A stretch of 64,000 nucleotides of DNA from Caballeronia sordidicola (GTDB taxonomy: Bacteria > Pseudomonadota > Gammaproteobacteria > Burkholderiales > Burkholderiaceae): assembly GCF_000729995.1 (NCBI RefSeq), contig NZ_JNFG01000006.1:1-64000 (forward strand), in the 5' to 3' direction. Positions 7,283 to 19,229 of this stretch are shown piece by piece. Each line of letters starts with the position of its first letter. Within the stretch, counting starts at the first letter, position 1. The position numbers were made by a program, and so were the translations under genes. The notes under the pieces are model-generated. The model searched no databases. It had not been told where the DNA came from and saw nothing but the letters and a program-made list of their open reading frames with translations.

Positions 7283-9585
7283 GCTTGTTCCTTTGACGGC
7301 TGGCCGGCTTCAAGAGCGGGCGACGCCGTGTTGGTGACAGCCGGCGTGCGTAACGCGGCGAGCACCGTTTCCTTGGGTCCGTCGGTGACGACCTTGCCGC
7401 CATCGACCACGATGATGCGATCCACCAGTTGCAGCAGCGACGGACGGTGCGTGACCACAACGAGCGTCGTGCCCACGGTCGCCGCAGCCAGGTCGCGGAT
7501 GAACGCGGCTTCCGTCTGGGTATCCATGGCGCTGGTCGGTTCGTCCATCAGCATCAGCTTGGGGCGGGCGATCAGGGTGCGGGCGAGCGCCACAAGCTGG
7601 CGCTGGCCGCCCGACAAACCGTCGCCGTTTTCGCCGATCTGCATGTTCCAGCCGTGCGGATTGCCTGCGGCTATAGCGTCAAGTCCGGTGATCTTGGCGA
7701 CGCGCAGCAATTCATGAATCGATGCATCCGGGCGGCCGATCATCACGTTCTGGCGCAGTGAGCCGTAGAACAGCCGGCTGTCCTGGGCAACGTAGCCGAC
7801 CGATGCGCGCCAGTCGGCGGGATCGATTTGCGAGAGGTCGATGCCATCGCTGAAAACCTGTCCGCTCGTCGGACGATAAAGATTCGACATCACGCGCAGC
7901 AACGACGATTTACCGCTGCCGACCCTGCCAAGAATGGCAATCCGCTCGCCAGCCTCGACCTTGATGTTGATGTCCTTCAGGAACTCAGGCGCCTTCATCC
8001 CGTTCGGCGCTGGATAGTGAAAGCCCACGCCCTTCAATTCGAATGCGCCGGTGACGACCGGGCCATCGAGGTAATCCACTTCCGGATCGCGTTCGACCGG
8101 CTTCTTCATCAAACCGCTGAGCGAATCGAGCGCAGCCTTTGACTGCTGGAAGCGCACGGCGAGGCCAGTGACCTGGGCAAGCGGCGCGAGTGCGCGGCTG
8201 GCGAGAATCACCGAACCGATCAGTGCGCCCTGGGTAAGCTTGCCATCGGCGATCAGGTACACGCCCGCCACCACGATCATCACGGTTTCGAACTGGGTGA
8301 TCCACGAGACAAAGTTCGTCGCCAGTGCGGAAAGACGCTTGGACTTCATGGAGGTATCAGAGGCCTTGGCCGAGAACAATTCCCAGCGCTCTTGCATGTA
8401 GCGCTCGCCGGCAGTCGCCTTGAGCGTTTCGATGCCTTCCACTGTTTCAATCAGGACACCTTGCTTAAGCGACGATTCGCGCAGGTTTTCCTTCATCGTC
8501 TTCTTGAGCGGCCATTGGATAGCCAGGCTCACGCCGACAATCACCGGAATCAGCGCCAGCGGGATGAACCCGAGCGGCCCGGCAATCATGAAGATCACGG
8601 CGATATACAGGAACGTGAACGGCAGGTCGGAGATGGACGCAAGCGTGGCGGACGCCACGAAATCACGCACCGACTCGAATTCCCGCAACTGGTTGGCGAA
8701 CGACCCGGACGATGCCGGCTTGTGCTCCATGCGTATGGACAAAGCCTGCTTGAAGAGCATCGCGCCCATGATCAGGTCGGCCTTCTTGCCGGCGACATCG
8801 AGCACATGCGCCCGTACGTTGCGCGAGATGAACTCGAACAGCATGGCGATGGCCACGCCGATCGCCAGCGACCACAAGGTCACGAATGCCTGGTTCGGCA
8901 CGACGCGGTCATAGACGTTCATCGTGAAGAAGGTGCCGGCGAGCGCGAGCACATTGATGAGCAGCGCGGCCAGCGCGGCGCTCCAGTAATACCGGCGATA
9001 ACGCCACAGCGTGCTCAGCAGCCAATGGCCGTTTTCCTTGGGTTCGGGCTTGCCGGCGCGGATATCGACCCGGCCAATCGGCTTGACGAGCATCGCGAAA
9101 CCCGTGTAGTTCGCCTTCAACTGGCTCACGCCAATCGCGACGACCTTCGAGCCCGCTTCCGGCAACACCACGAGGTAGGCCGCTTCCATTTCGTCTTCGG
9201 CCGGCTGTTCGCCCGGCTTGATTTCGGCTGCCGGCTTGATAACCTTCACGTCCGTGGGCGAGCGGCCGATCAGCACACAGCCGCCGTGATCCTTGCGGAA
9301 CAGCACGACCGGCAGCAGCATCGGCGACACCTCGTTGGGCTGTCGTTCGATCACGCCGACGTTGAAGCCGGACTGCTCCATCGCGAGCTGCGCCTGCTTC
9401 GGCGAGATAAAGCGTCCCGCTGGCAAGCCAGACAGCATCGCCGCCTCGCTCGTCGGCTTGCCGTGATAGGCAGCCATCCAGACAAGGCTCTTGAGAAGCG
9501 TGTCGTCTACCTTCGTCGATGATGTCAACACGTCACCGCCGTCCGACTGAAGGGGCGTTACCGCGCCCGGTACTTCATTTTTCAT
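7279..9585 (-). CDS. Type I secretion ABC transporter, LapB-like (permease/ATPase with degenerate C39 domain)
   Basis: 768 residues from ATG 9585 (MKNEVPGAV). An earlier in-frame ATG at 9690 would add 35 poorly conserved residues. Neither has a strong Shine-Dalgarno site, so the start is uncertain. The N-terminal ~170 residues resemble the C39-like domain (LLKSLVWMAAYHGKPTSEAA), but the catalytic Cys position carries Ser/Lys-type residues, so it should bind substrate rather than cleave it. A six-helix membrane domain follows (about 200-450), then the ATPase: Walker A GRVGSGKSS near 557, signature LSGGQRQ near 659, Walker B LMLMDEP near 677. The architecture matches exporters of LapA-like giant adhesins. 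No such substrate lies in this window; it may be beyond the left edge or elsewhere. Confidence 0.9.
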   Translation of the reverse strand: MKNEVPGAVTPLQSDGGDVLTSSTKVDDTLLKSLVWMAAYHGKPTSEAAMLSGLPAGRFISPKQAQLAMEQSGFNVGVIERQPNEVSPMLLPVVLFRKDHGGCVLIGRSPTDVKVIKPAAEIKPGEQPAEDEMEAAYLVVLPEAGSKVVAIGVSQLKANYTGFAMLVKPIGRVDIRAGKPEPKENGHWLLSTLWRYRRYYWSAALAALLINVLALAGTFFTMNVYDRVVPNQAFVTLWSLAIGVAIAMLFEFISRNVRAHVLDVAGKKADLIMGAMLFKQALSIRMEHKPASSGSFANQLREFESVRDFVASATLASISDLPFTFLYIAVIFMIAGPLGFIPLALIPVIVGVSLAIQWPLKKTMKENLRESSLKQGVLIETVEGIETLKATAGERYMQERWELFSAKASDTSMKSKRLSALATNFVSWITQFETVMIVVAGVYLIADGKLTQGALIGSVILASRALAPLAQVTGLAVRFQQSKAALDSLSGLMKKPVERDPEVDYLDGPVVTGAFELKGVGFHYPAPNGMKAPEFLKDINIKVEAGERIAILGRVGSGKSSLLRVMSNLYRPTSGQVFSDGIDLSQIDPADWRASVGYVAQDSRLFYGSLRQNVMIGRPDASIHELLRVAKITGLDAIAAGNPHGWNMQIGENGDGLSGGQRQLVALARTLIARPKLMLMDEPTSAMDTQTEAAFIRDLAAATVGTTLVVVTHRPSLLQLVDRIIVVDGGKVVTDGPKETVLAALRTPAVTNTASPALEAGQPSKEQA

Positions 9586-10229
9586 GGCTTTTGACTTTTT
9601 TAGCGTCCGGTGGGAGGGCTTGCGCTTGTCGACCGGGCGGGTGGATACGTCGTTCGTAATCGACGCGAAACGATTCGTCGCGGGATGCATTTATTTCAGC
9701 GCGTGCATTATCTGCACGACGACGGACGCGGAAAATCGGAAGCGTCCTAAATACAAACCAAGAAAGGAATCCGTAATTACAACTCTGCGCACTGGATTAA
9801 TGCGATGAGTTGATTCTCGTCGTCGAGACCTCGGAGAACCATGAGATACGTCCTAATTAAACGGATGCCGGATAGCGAATGGAGACGTTTCTTCCGAGCT
9901 GGATCAGGGACTTACGAGAGGGAGGGTGAGTAGCGGCGGGTGTTGAAGCGCGGAGTCAGAGGTGAAGACGGCGGCGCTAGGGGTCCAGCGTTTCAGTCAT
10001 TGCAATTTACTGAAATGAATCAGGATGGCTTGATATCGACCGGCAAGCTGATATACCTCATCGAGCAAGACTAGATGCCGGCCATTTAACGTCAAAGGCG
10101 CCGGAGAATGTGAAAACGGCTGTGACACTCTCACTCGCGCGAATTTGCCGCGCCGGTCCGTGCGACTATCCGGGTCGCGCGTGCTTTAAGCTGCAAGGTC
10201 GGGCTTTATTAACCAGGAAACTCTGTTGC
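9586..10229. other. Intergenic region between the first type I secretion operon and cutC
   Basis: About 640 bp between divergent genes (540 bp if the longer ABC start is used). I see no convincing gene, tRNA or strong hairpin. It must hold the promoters of the secretion operon (minus strand) and of cutC (plus strand), but I could not pick out clear -10/-35 pairs. Confidence 0.4.
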
Positions 10230-11006
10230 ATGTCTAAGCCACCTGTCCTGCTGGAAATCTGTGCCGGTTCTGTAACCTCGTGCCTGGCGGCGCAGACAGG
10301 CGGCGCGGGTCGTGTCGAGTTTTGCGACAACCTGCTGGAAGGCGGTACCACGCCGTCTTACGGCGCCATCGCCAGCGCGCGGGCGAAATTGACCATACAG
10401 TTGAACGTGATCATCCGTCCACGTGGTGGTGACTTCCTGTATTCCGATGTCGAATTCGACGTCATGGAGCGCGACGTCGTGGCTTGCAAAAAGCTTGGCG
10501 TGGACGGCGTGGTGATCGGGCTGCTTACCGCCGACGGTGATATCGACGTGCTGCGTGCCCAACGTCTGGTCGAACTGGCCGGGTCCATGCAGGTCACTTT
10601 CCACCGCGCGTTCGACGTAGCGCGCGATCCGTTAAAAGCGCTGGAAGACATTATCGATACCGGTTGCAACCGTCTTCTTACCTCCGGACAGGAAGCCAGC
10701 GCACCCGAAGGCGCCGCACTGATCAGCGCACTGCGCGAGGCCGCGGGGGAGCGGCTCGTGGTCATGCCCGGGGCAGGCGTCCGGCTGAACAATATTGCGC
10801 AACTGGTCTCTGCAACGGGCTGCGTCGAATATCACACTTCCGGCCGCGGGCCCATCGCCAGTGGCATGCGCTATCGCAATGAGCGCGTCAAAATGGGCGG
10901 CCCGGGGCAGGATGAATATGCGATTGTGGAGACGTCGGCTGAGCTGGTGAAACAGATCATCGCCGAGGCGAATGAAGCTTGGGAGCGCCTGCACCGCGCA
11001 GGCTAG
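10230..11006 (+). CDS. cutC: Copper homeostasis protein CutC
   Basis: 258 residues from ATG 10230 (MSKPPVLLEICAGSVTSCLA), preceded by AGGAAA at a good distance. Longer in-frame starts upstream add an atypical tail. It has the CutC (PF03932) TIM-barrel pattern: LEICAGS at the N terminus, GRVEFCDNLLEGGTTPSYG, VTFHRAFDVARDP, CNRLLTSGQEASA, and VMPGAGVRLNN near the C terminus. CutC proteins are cytoplasmic and were linked to copper tolerance in E. coli, though the biochemical role is still debated. It is a single-gene unit ending at a shared terminator. No copper-responsive site is visible. Confidence 0.9.
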   Translation: MSKPPVLLEICAGSVTSCLAAQTGGAGRVEFCDNLLEGGTTPSYGAIASARAKLTIQLNVIIRPRGGDFLYSDVEFDVMERDVVACKKLGVDGVVIGLLTADGDIDVLRAQRLVELAGSMQVTFHRAFDVARDPLKALEDIIDTGCNRLLTSGQEASAPEGAALISALREAAGERLVVMPGAGVRLNNIAQLVSATGCVEYHTSGRGPIASGMRYRNERVKMGGPGQDEYAIVETSAELVKQIIAEANEAWERLHRAG

Positions 11007-11046
11007 TAGCGCTCAGCGGCGCGCGCTCTCGCAGGCCCCGATGCAA

Positions 11047-11074
11047 AAACGCCGGCTTTGGAGAGCCGGCGTTT
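11047..11074. terminator. Bidirectional terminator between cutC and hemJ
   Basis: An 11-bp perfect stem (AAACGCCGGCT with its complement) closes a 6-nt loop, with A/T flanks on both sides. It lies between the convergent ends of cutC and the hemJ-like gene. Confidence 0.75.
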
Positions 11075-11091
11075 CGTGTACTGCAACACGC

Positions 11092-11508
11092 TTAGAACGG
11101 TTTGACGACCACTAACAAAGTCGCGCCCAGTAGCCCGAGAACAGGCAACTCGTTGAACATTCTGTACCACTTATCGGAGCGGGTGTTTTCGCCGCGCTGA
11201 AAACGCCTTAGCAAAACGCCGCAATAAGCGTGATAAATAATAATCAGCACCACAATGCCAAGTTTCGCGTGCATCCAGCCCTGGCCCTGGCCAATTCCCA
11301 CCACCAGCAGCAACCACAATCCACACGCCAACGCCGGTACCGCGATAAACGTCATGAAGCGGAACAGTTTGCGGGCCATGATCAGCAAGCGAGCGGTTGC
11401 CGCGGGCTCGGTTTCCATCGCGAGATTGACGAAGATGCGCGGCAAGTAGAACAGGCCTGCAAACCACGACGCGACTAATACTATATGCAGCGATTTGATC
11501 CAGAGCAT
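11092..11508 (-). CDS. hemJ: HemJ-type protoporphyrinogen IX oxidase (CopD/UPF0093 family membrane protein)
   Basis: 138 residues, the usual HemJ length, with four predicted membrane helices. Family marks visible are SLHIVLVASWFAGLFYLPRI at the N terminus, GWMHAKLGIVVLIIIYHAYC in the middle, and FNELPVLGLLGATLLVVVKP at the C terminus. HemJ oxidises protoporphyrinogen IX to protoporphyrin IX in the inner membrane in bacteria lacking HemG/HemY. Annotators often call it only 'CopD family protein'. It follows proA with a 17-bp gap, so it may be read from the same transcript. hemH at the other end of the window would use its product. Assignment rests on length and motif pattern. Confidence 0.75.
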   Translation of the reverse strand: MLWIKSLHIVLVASWFAGLFYLPRIFVNLAMETEPAATARLLIMARKLFRFMTFIAVPALACGLWLLLVVGIGQGQGWMHAKLGIVVLIIIYHAYCGVLLRRFQRGENTRSDKWYRMFNELPVLGLLGATLLVVVKPF

Positions 11509-11525
11509 TGGAATGGCGGTCTCGC

Positions 11526-12803
11526 TTATTCTCGTGTTTCGCCGTGACCGAACACGACGTATTTTAGCGACGTCAGCCCGTCCAGCCCAACCGGTCCACG
11601 CGCATGCAGCTTGTCATTTGAAATGCCGATCTCCGCGCCAAGGCCGAATTCGAAACCATCGGCGAAACGGGTTGATGCATTCACCATCACGCTCGCCGAA
11701 TCGACTTCGCGCAGGAAACGCATCGCGCGGTCGTGGTCTTCGGTGATGATCGCGTCGGTGTGATTCGAGCTGTAGGTGTTGATGTGATCGATAGCCTCGT
11801 CCAGATCGTTCACCAGCTTGACCGACAAGACCGGCGCCAGGTATTCGGTGCTCCAGTCGGCTTCAGTGGCGTCGGTGAGCGGGCCGTCGTACCCGGCATC
11901 TTTCAGCACGGCGCGGCTCGCTGCGTCCACGCGCAGTTCGACGTCTTTGGCACGGAACGCCTTGGCGAGCGCGGGCAACACGCCGGAAGCAAAGCCCCTT
12001 GCAACGAGCAGCGTTTCCATCGTGTTGCAGGTTCCGTAACGATGCGTCTTCGCGTTCTCGCATACGTTCAGCGCCTTGGTAAGGTCGGCGCGGTCATCGA
12101 CATAAACGTGGCAGATGCCGTCGAGGTGCTTGATCATGGGCACGCGCGCTTCTTCCATCAGGCGCGCGATCAGGCCCTTGCCGCCGCGAGGAACGATCAC
12201 ATCGACGAATTCGCTCATGGTGATCAGCTTGCCGACGGCCGCGCGGTCCGCCGTGCCGACCACTTGCACTGCGTCCTGCGGCAGGCCGGCCGCCTGCAGG
12301 CCTTCGCCGATCAATGCAGCCAGCGCCGTGTTGCATTCCAGCGCCTCGGAACCGCCGCGCAAGATAGCCGCGTTCCCTGACTTGAGACATAGCGCGGCAG
12401 CGTCGATAGTCACGTTCGGCCGCGATTCGTAGATGATCCCGATCACGCCCAGCGGCACGCGCATCTGCCCGACCTGAATCCCGCTCGGACGAAATTTAAG
12501 ACCACTGATCTCGCCGATGGGGTCCGCCAGCGCCGCCACTTGCCGCAAGCCTTCGACCATGGTGTTCAGGGCTTTATCGGAGAGCGTCAGGCGGTCGATG
12601 AAAGCGGCGTCGTAACCTTTATCCCGGGCACGGGCGAGGTCGCGTGCGTTCGCGTCCTTCAACACAGCACGTTCGCGTTCGATAGCGTCCGCAACGGCCG
12701 CGAGCGCGGCGTTTTTCGCCGCCGTCGATGCCCGCGCCATCGCGCGTGAAGCACGGCGCGCGCGGCGGCCGAGTTCGGTCATGTAATTGTCGATGTCGGT
12801 CAT
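11526..12803 (-). CDS. proA: Glutamate-5-semialdehyde dehydrogenase (gamma-glutamyl phosphate reductase)
   Basis: 425 residues from ATG 12803 ([16 protein letters not shown]), chosen because AAGAGA lies 6 nt upstream. ATGs at 12809 and 12827 are less well placed. It reduces gamma-glutamyl phosphate to glutamate semialdehyde with NADPH, the second step of proline synthesis, in the cytosol. Visible motifs are the aldehyde-dehydrogenase-like nucleotide fold, [40 protein letters not shown], and the catalytic Cys in [15 protein letters not shown]. It is downstream of holA by 84 bp on the same strand. Confidence 0.97.
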   Translation of the reverse strand: MTDIDNYMTELGRRARRASRAMARASTAAKNAALAAVADAIERERAVLKDANARDLARARDKGYDAAFIDRLTLSDKALNTMVEGLRQVAALADPIGEISGLKFRPSGIQVGQMRVPLGVIGIIYESRPNVTIDAAALCLKSGNAAILRGGSEALECNTALAALIGEGLQAAGLPQDAVQVVGTADRAAVGKLITMSEFVDVIVPRGGKGLIARLMEEARVPMIKHLDGICHVYVDDRADLTKALNVCENAKTHRYGTCNTMETLLVARGFASGVLPALAKAFRAKDVELRVDAASRAVLKDAGYDGPLTDATEADWSTEYLAPVLSVKLVNDLDEAIDHINTYSSNHTDAIITEDHDRAMRFLREVDSASVMVNASTRFADGFEFGLGAEIGISNDKLHARGPVGLDGLTSLKYVVFGHGETRE

Positions 12804-12887
12804 CGTCATTCTCTTGGATTCGTTCAATGCTTGAGGAGCGCGGCTTTCGGCTTGTCAGAGCCGAAGAACATCGATTTTAAGCCGATG

Positions 12888-13991
12888 TCAGGCTGGGCGC
12901 TTTGCCGGCGGTTTGCCTTGCAGCGGACTGCCCGACGACGCGACGGTCATCGCGAGTTCGAACATGCCGTCCCACGGATCGGGTGGCGGATCGCCGGGAT
13001 TGGCGCTGCCTCTCGGACCCGTGCCGCCGGACAAGCCTTTCACTTGCCGATCCAGCTTCGCTGCCAGCGACAACGCCTTTTCAAGCGCCGCTTCCGTGAC
13101 GCGCGTGAGCGCCGGGCCGATCAGCCGTTCACGCGGCCCCCAGACGCGGTTCTCGCGCAGCAGCGTGGCGAGCGGTTTGCCCGCCGCGACGCCGCGTTTC
13201 ATCCGCAGCAGCGTGCGGATTTCCTCCACCAGCGCCCAGATCACGAGCGTTCCGGCTTCGCCCTCACCCTTCAGGCCGTCGAGCATGCGTGTCAGCCGGC
13301 CGACATCGCCGGTCAGCATGGCTTCATTGAGCTTGAAGACGTCATAACGCGCGACGTTCAGCACGGCTTCATGGATCTGTTCGAAGGTAAGGACGCCTGC
13401 GGGATATAGCAAACCCAGCTTCAGGATTTCCTGATGCGCCGCGAGCAGGTTGCCTTCCACCCGTTCCGCGATAAACACCAGCGCCCGCCTTCCATCCTCG
13501 CCCGGCGCGACCTTCTGATTTTGCAAAGTCAGCCGCTGGCCGATCCACATGGGCAACTGCGCGCGCTCAACCGGGTCAATCTTCATCATCACGCCCGGGC
13601 CGCTCAGCGCGGTGAACCACGCGGACTTCTGCGTGGCGGCATCGAGTCGCGGCAAGGTGATGAGTGTGAGGACGTCGGGGTTATCGGCTGCAGAGAGGGT
13701 TTTCAGCGCCTCACCGCCTTCCTTGCCGGGCTTGCCGGTGGGAATGCGCAACTCCACCAGTTGGCGGTCGCCGAACAGCGACATCGACTGGCTCGCGCCC
13801 AACAACGAACTCCAGTCGAAATAACGGTCGACCACGAACACCGAGCGATCCGTGAAACCTTGCGCCCGGGCGCTCGCGCGAATCTTGTCGCACGCTTCCT
13901 GGGCGAGCAGGTGCTCGTCGCCATAGACGACGTACAAGCCTTTCAGCCCTTTCGCGAGGTGCGCGTCGAGCGCGTCGAGTCGAAGTTGCAT
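12888..13991 (-). CDS. holA: DNA polymerase III subunit delta
   Basis: 367 residues, close to the usual ~340. It starts MQLRLDALDAHLAKGLKGLY with the YVVYGDEHLLAQEACDKIR motif typical of delta. Delta is the clamp-loader 'wrench' that opens the beta clamp. Its AAA-like fold lacks an ATP-binding P-loop, as here. It lies 23 bp downstream of lptE in the leuS-lptE-holA cluster, an order known from beta- and gamma-proteobacteria. The C-terminal tail (Gly/Pro-rich, GGTGPRGSANPGDPPPD) is likely unstructured. Confidence 0.95.
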   Translation of the reverse strand: MQLRLDALDAHLAKGLKGLYVVYGDEHLLAQEACDKIRASARAQGFTDRSVFVVDRYFDWSSLLGASQSMSLFGDRQLVELRIPTGKPGKEGGEALKTLSAADNPDVLTLITLPRLDAATQKSAWFTALSGPGVMMKIDPVERAQLPMWIGQRLTLQNQKVAPGEDGRRALVFIAERVEGNLLAAHQEILKLGLLYPAGVLTFEQIHEAVLNVARYDVFKLNEAMLTGDVGRLTRMLDGLKGEGEAGTLVIWALVEEIRTLLRMKRGVAAGKPLATLLRENRVWGPRERLIGPALTRVTEAALEKALSLAAKLDRQVKGLSGGTGPRGSANPGDPPPDPWDGMFELAMTVASSGSPLQGKPPAKRPA

Positions 13992-14014
13992 GGTTTTGAG
14001 CGACGTTCCCGCGC

Positions 14015-17313
<3,299 letters not shown>

Positions 17314-17372
17314 TTACGATGGAAATTTGGCTCAGCCAACCTTGCCAACGGGCTTGCCAACGGCAAAAAACG

Positions 17373-17378
17373 ATTATA
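17373..17378 (-). promoter_or_regulatory. Candidate -10 box for leuS
   Basis: The minus strand reads TATAAT here, about 120 bp upstream of the leuS start. A hexamer at 17-bp spacing (GTCGCC) is a poor -35 match, so the promoter is uncertain. Direct CCGTTGGCAAG repeats follow in the leader. If real, leuS has its own promoter on the leuS side of the insertion, which would explain how it tolerates separation from exbD. Confidence 0.35.
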
Positions 17379-17651
17379 CCGGGTGCGAACGCAAGGGCGA
17401 CGCGGCGCGGGGGACGCGTTGCGCCTGATGAAATTGAAAGGAGCGCCCTGGGAATACGCATCGGCTTGACGCGGGCGACCGAGGAATCGCAAAACGAATC
17501 CCACTGTGTACGAAGTGGAGATTGACCCAGCGGGCCACGTAAAGGAAAGATTGGTCGCTGGCGGCGACAGACTCTCCCGGGCAAACCTCACTGGGCCAAC
17601 GATTTCATGATCTTGGGTTATGCGCGGACTTTGCTATGTTCACGGCGTTAA

Positions 17652-18698
17652 TTGGCAGGAACGCGCTGGCAAGCACGGGTTGTCCAATTTCTTTTAGCCG
17701 CAATATTCGCGACACTTGCAGCAGTTGTTGCCTCACCCGTACACGCGGGGTTGATCACTTGCGGAGTGACCGGCACCGGCAATGTCCCGGCAGCGGGCGT
17801 TATGTCAGTCCCAATGAACGCTGCGCCTGGAACGACGGTGATGACACTGGCGCCGGCCGCTTTCGGGGGAGACTGCTTCTTCGCTATCTACCCGGCGACC
17901 GATCCGTTCGGACTCAGATTAGCCGTCAGTACCGCGCCAGCGGCGGGCTTCGACGACGTTTACCCAACCAACGTCAGCGGTCTGGGAGTCCGCTATACGG
18001 TCCTCGGCGCGCCGGAATGCGACCCGGTCAGTTCCACAATAAAGGGCACGTTGAATATAAGGTGTGCCGAAAGTAGTCTTGGCATCAATATTCATTTTTC
18101 CGTCCCCCTGTCGATGACTGTCAGCTTTGTAACGACCGGTCCAATTAAATCTGGAGCGTCGACGCTATCGAGCATCCCCGTTGTCTCCACCGCCGTTTTC
18201 AACACTGGCGGAACTACCTTTGCAAAGCCGGCGATGTACACAGGCGCAGCAAGCGGCACGCTCAGTACGGCCACTTGCTCGGTTCAGACTCCCGGTTTGG
18301 CCGTTTCCCTTCCCAATGTGACGACGAACGCGTTTGGGAGCGGGGTCGGGGCGACGGCAGGCCGGACAGGGTTTCATCTGGACTTTACGTGCGCTCAAGG
18401 GGCGAAGGTATCGATCGTGATCACCGATGCCGTCTCCCCGTCGAACCGAACCGATGTTCTGACTCCCTCGCCCGAATCCACGGCAAAGGGGATCGGCGTG
18501 CAAGTCCTGAAAGATCAACGCACCACAGTGCTTTTCGGTCCGGACGCAGCGGGTTCAAACGTCCCAAACCAGTGGTTGATCGGTGCGTCTCCCGATGGCT
18601 CGCTGACCCTGCCGCTGTCGGCGCAATACGTTCGCACCGGAGCGGTGACGGCGGGGTCGGTCAAAGCGCTGGCCACCTTCACGATGTCATATCAATAG
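17652..18698 (+). CDS. Orphan fimbrial tip adhesin-like protein
   Basis: 348 residues if read from TTG 17652, the first possible start after an in-frame TAA at 17649. No ATG or clear ribosome site precedes the signal peptide (VVQFLLAAIFATLAAVVASP, then VHA). The mature part has two regions. An N-terminal domain with several Cys (about 35-190) could be a lectin-like adhesin domain. A C-terminal pilin-type domain (about 205-348) has a Cys pair (TATCSVQ, DFTCAQG) and the closing strand ATFTMSYQ, as in chaperone-usher subunits. No chaperone, usher or other pilin gene is nearby. An overlapping frame starts with ATG 17636 and a frameshift may have removed the true start, so the gene may be inactive. 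It converges with the exbD remnant. Confidence 0.65.
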   Translation: MAGTRWQARVVQFLLAAIFATLAAVVASPVHAGLITCGVTGTGNVPAAGVMSVPMNAAPGTTVMTLAPAAFGGDCFFAIYPATDPFGLRLAVSTAPAAGFDDVYPTNVSGLGVRYTVLGAPECDPVSSTIKGTLNIRCAESSLGINIHFSVPLSMTVSFVTTGPIKSGASTLSSIPVVSTAVFNTGGTTFAKPAMYTGAASGTLSTATCSVQTPGLAVSLPNVTTNAFGSGVGATAGRTGFHLDFTCAQGAKVSIVITDAVSPSNRTDVLTPSPESTAKGIGVQVLKDQRTTVLFGPDAAGSNVPNQWLIGASPDGSLTLPLSAQYVRTGAVTAGSVKALATFTMSYQ

Positions 18699-18714
18699 GC
18701 CAATCGGTCGAGAA

Positions 18715-19075
18715 TCAGCGGTTCGGTTTGCCCGGTTCCGTCACGAAGCCGATCTTGCTCAAGCCCGCAGCCTGCGCCGCGCCCATCACTTGCGCGATCA
18801 CTTCATAGCGCGTTTCCTTCGATGCTCTCAGGTGAATCTCCTGCGGTGTCGGTTGTTTGCCCGCGTTGCCGAATTGCTGTCGCATCTGCTCGAAGCCGAT
18901 CGGCTTGTCGTTCCAGTACAACTTGCCGGAATCATCGATGGAAAGCGTGATCGTCTCCGGTGTCTCACGCGCGACTTGCGACGCGACCTTCGGCAAATCC
19001 AGCCGGATTGCGTGCGTGAACAACGGTGCCGTGATGATGAAAATCACCAGCAGCACCAACATGACATCGATCAAA
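18715..19075 (-). pseudogene. Truncated second copy of exbD
   Basis: 119 residues match the intact ExbD at 26435-26896. The matching part begins at the Leu of the NMTPLIDVMLVLLVIFI segment and continues to the C terminus (ASKETRYEVIAQVMGAAQAA, then GLSKIGFVTEPGKPNR). The first ~21 residues, including the start codon, are missing. Homology stops at about 19075 and is joined within 3-4 bp to a leuS fragment. The transmembrane Asp is still present, but no sensible start remains. The DNA differs from the intact exbD at several percent of positions, mostly silent, and the loop region differs in protein too. It is therefore a diverged allele rather than a fresh copy. Confidence 0.9.
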
Positions 19076-19078
19076 GGG

Positions 19079-19136
19079 GGTAGACGTCTTTCGCGCGCCA
19101 GTCGCCTTACGCTGCGATTCGACGTCGGCGGGTACG
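19079..19136 (-). pseudogene. Fragment of leuS (codons 6-24) fused to the exbD remnant
   Basis: These 58 bp align with leuS 17181-17239 with two substitutions and one single-base deletion (e.g. GGTAGACGTCTTTCGCGCGC shared at the start). The orientation is the same as leuS. Together with the adjacent exbD remnant it shows the position of an old recombination or deletion joint. Confidence 0.9.
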
Positions 19137-19229
19137 CAAACTAAAAATAGACGGAGGGGAAGAACAATCCCTCCGTCTATATCCAGGACTACTCTTGGAT
19201 ACCTATCAAAAGGTCGGCATCAACTGCGT

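Noticed and set aside
8392..9522. A 376-residue plus-strand frame opposite the type I ABC gene
   Set aside because: It is a His/Arg-rich shadow of the conserved ABC transporter on the other strand, with no family motif of its own.
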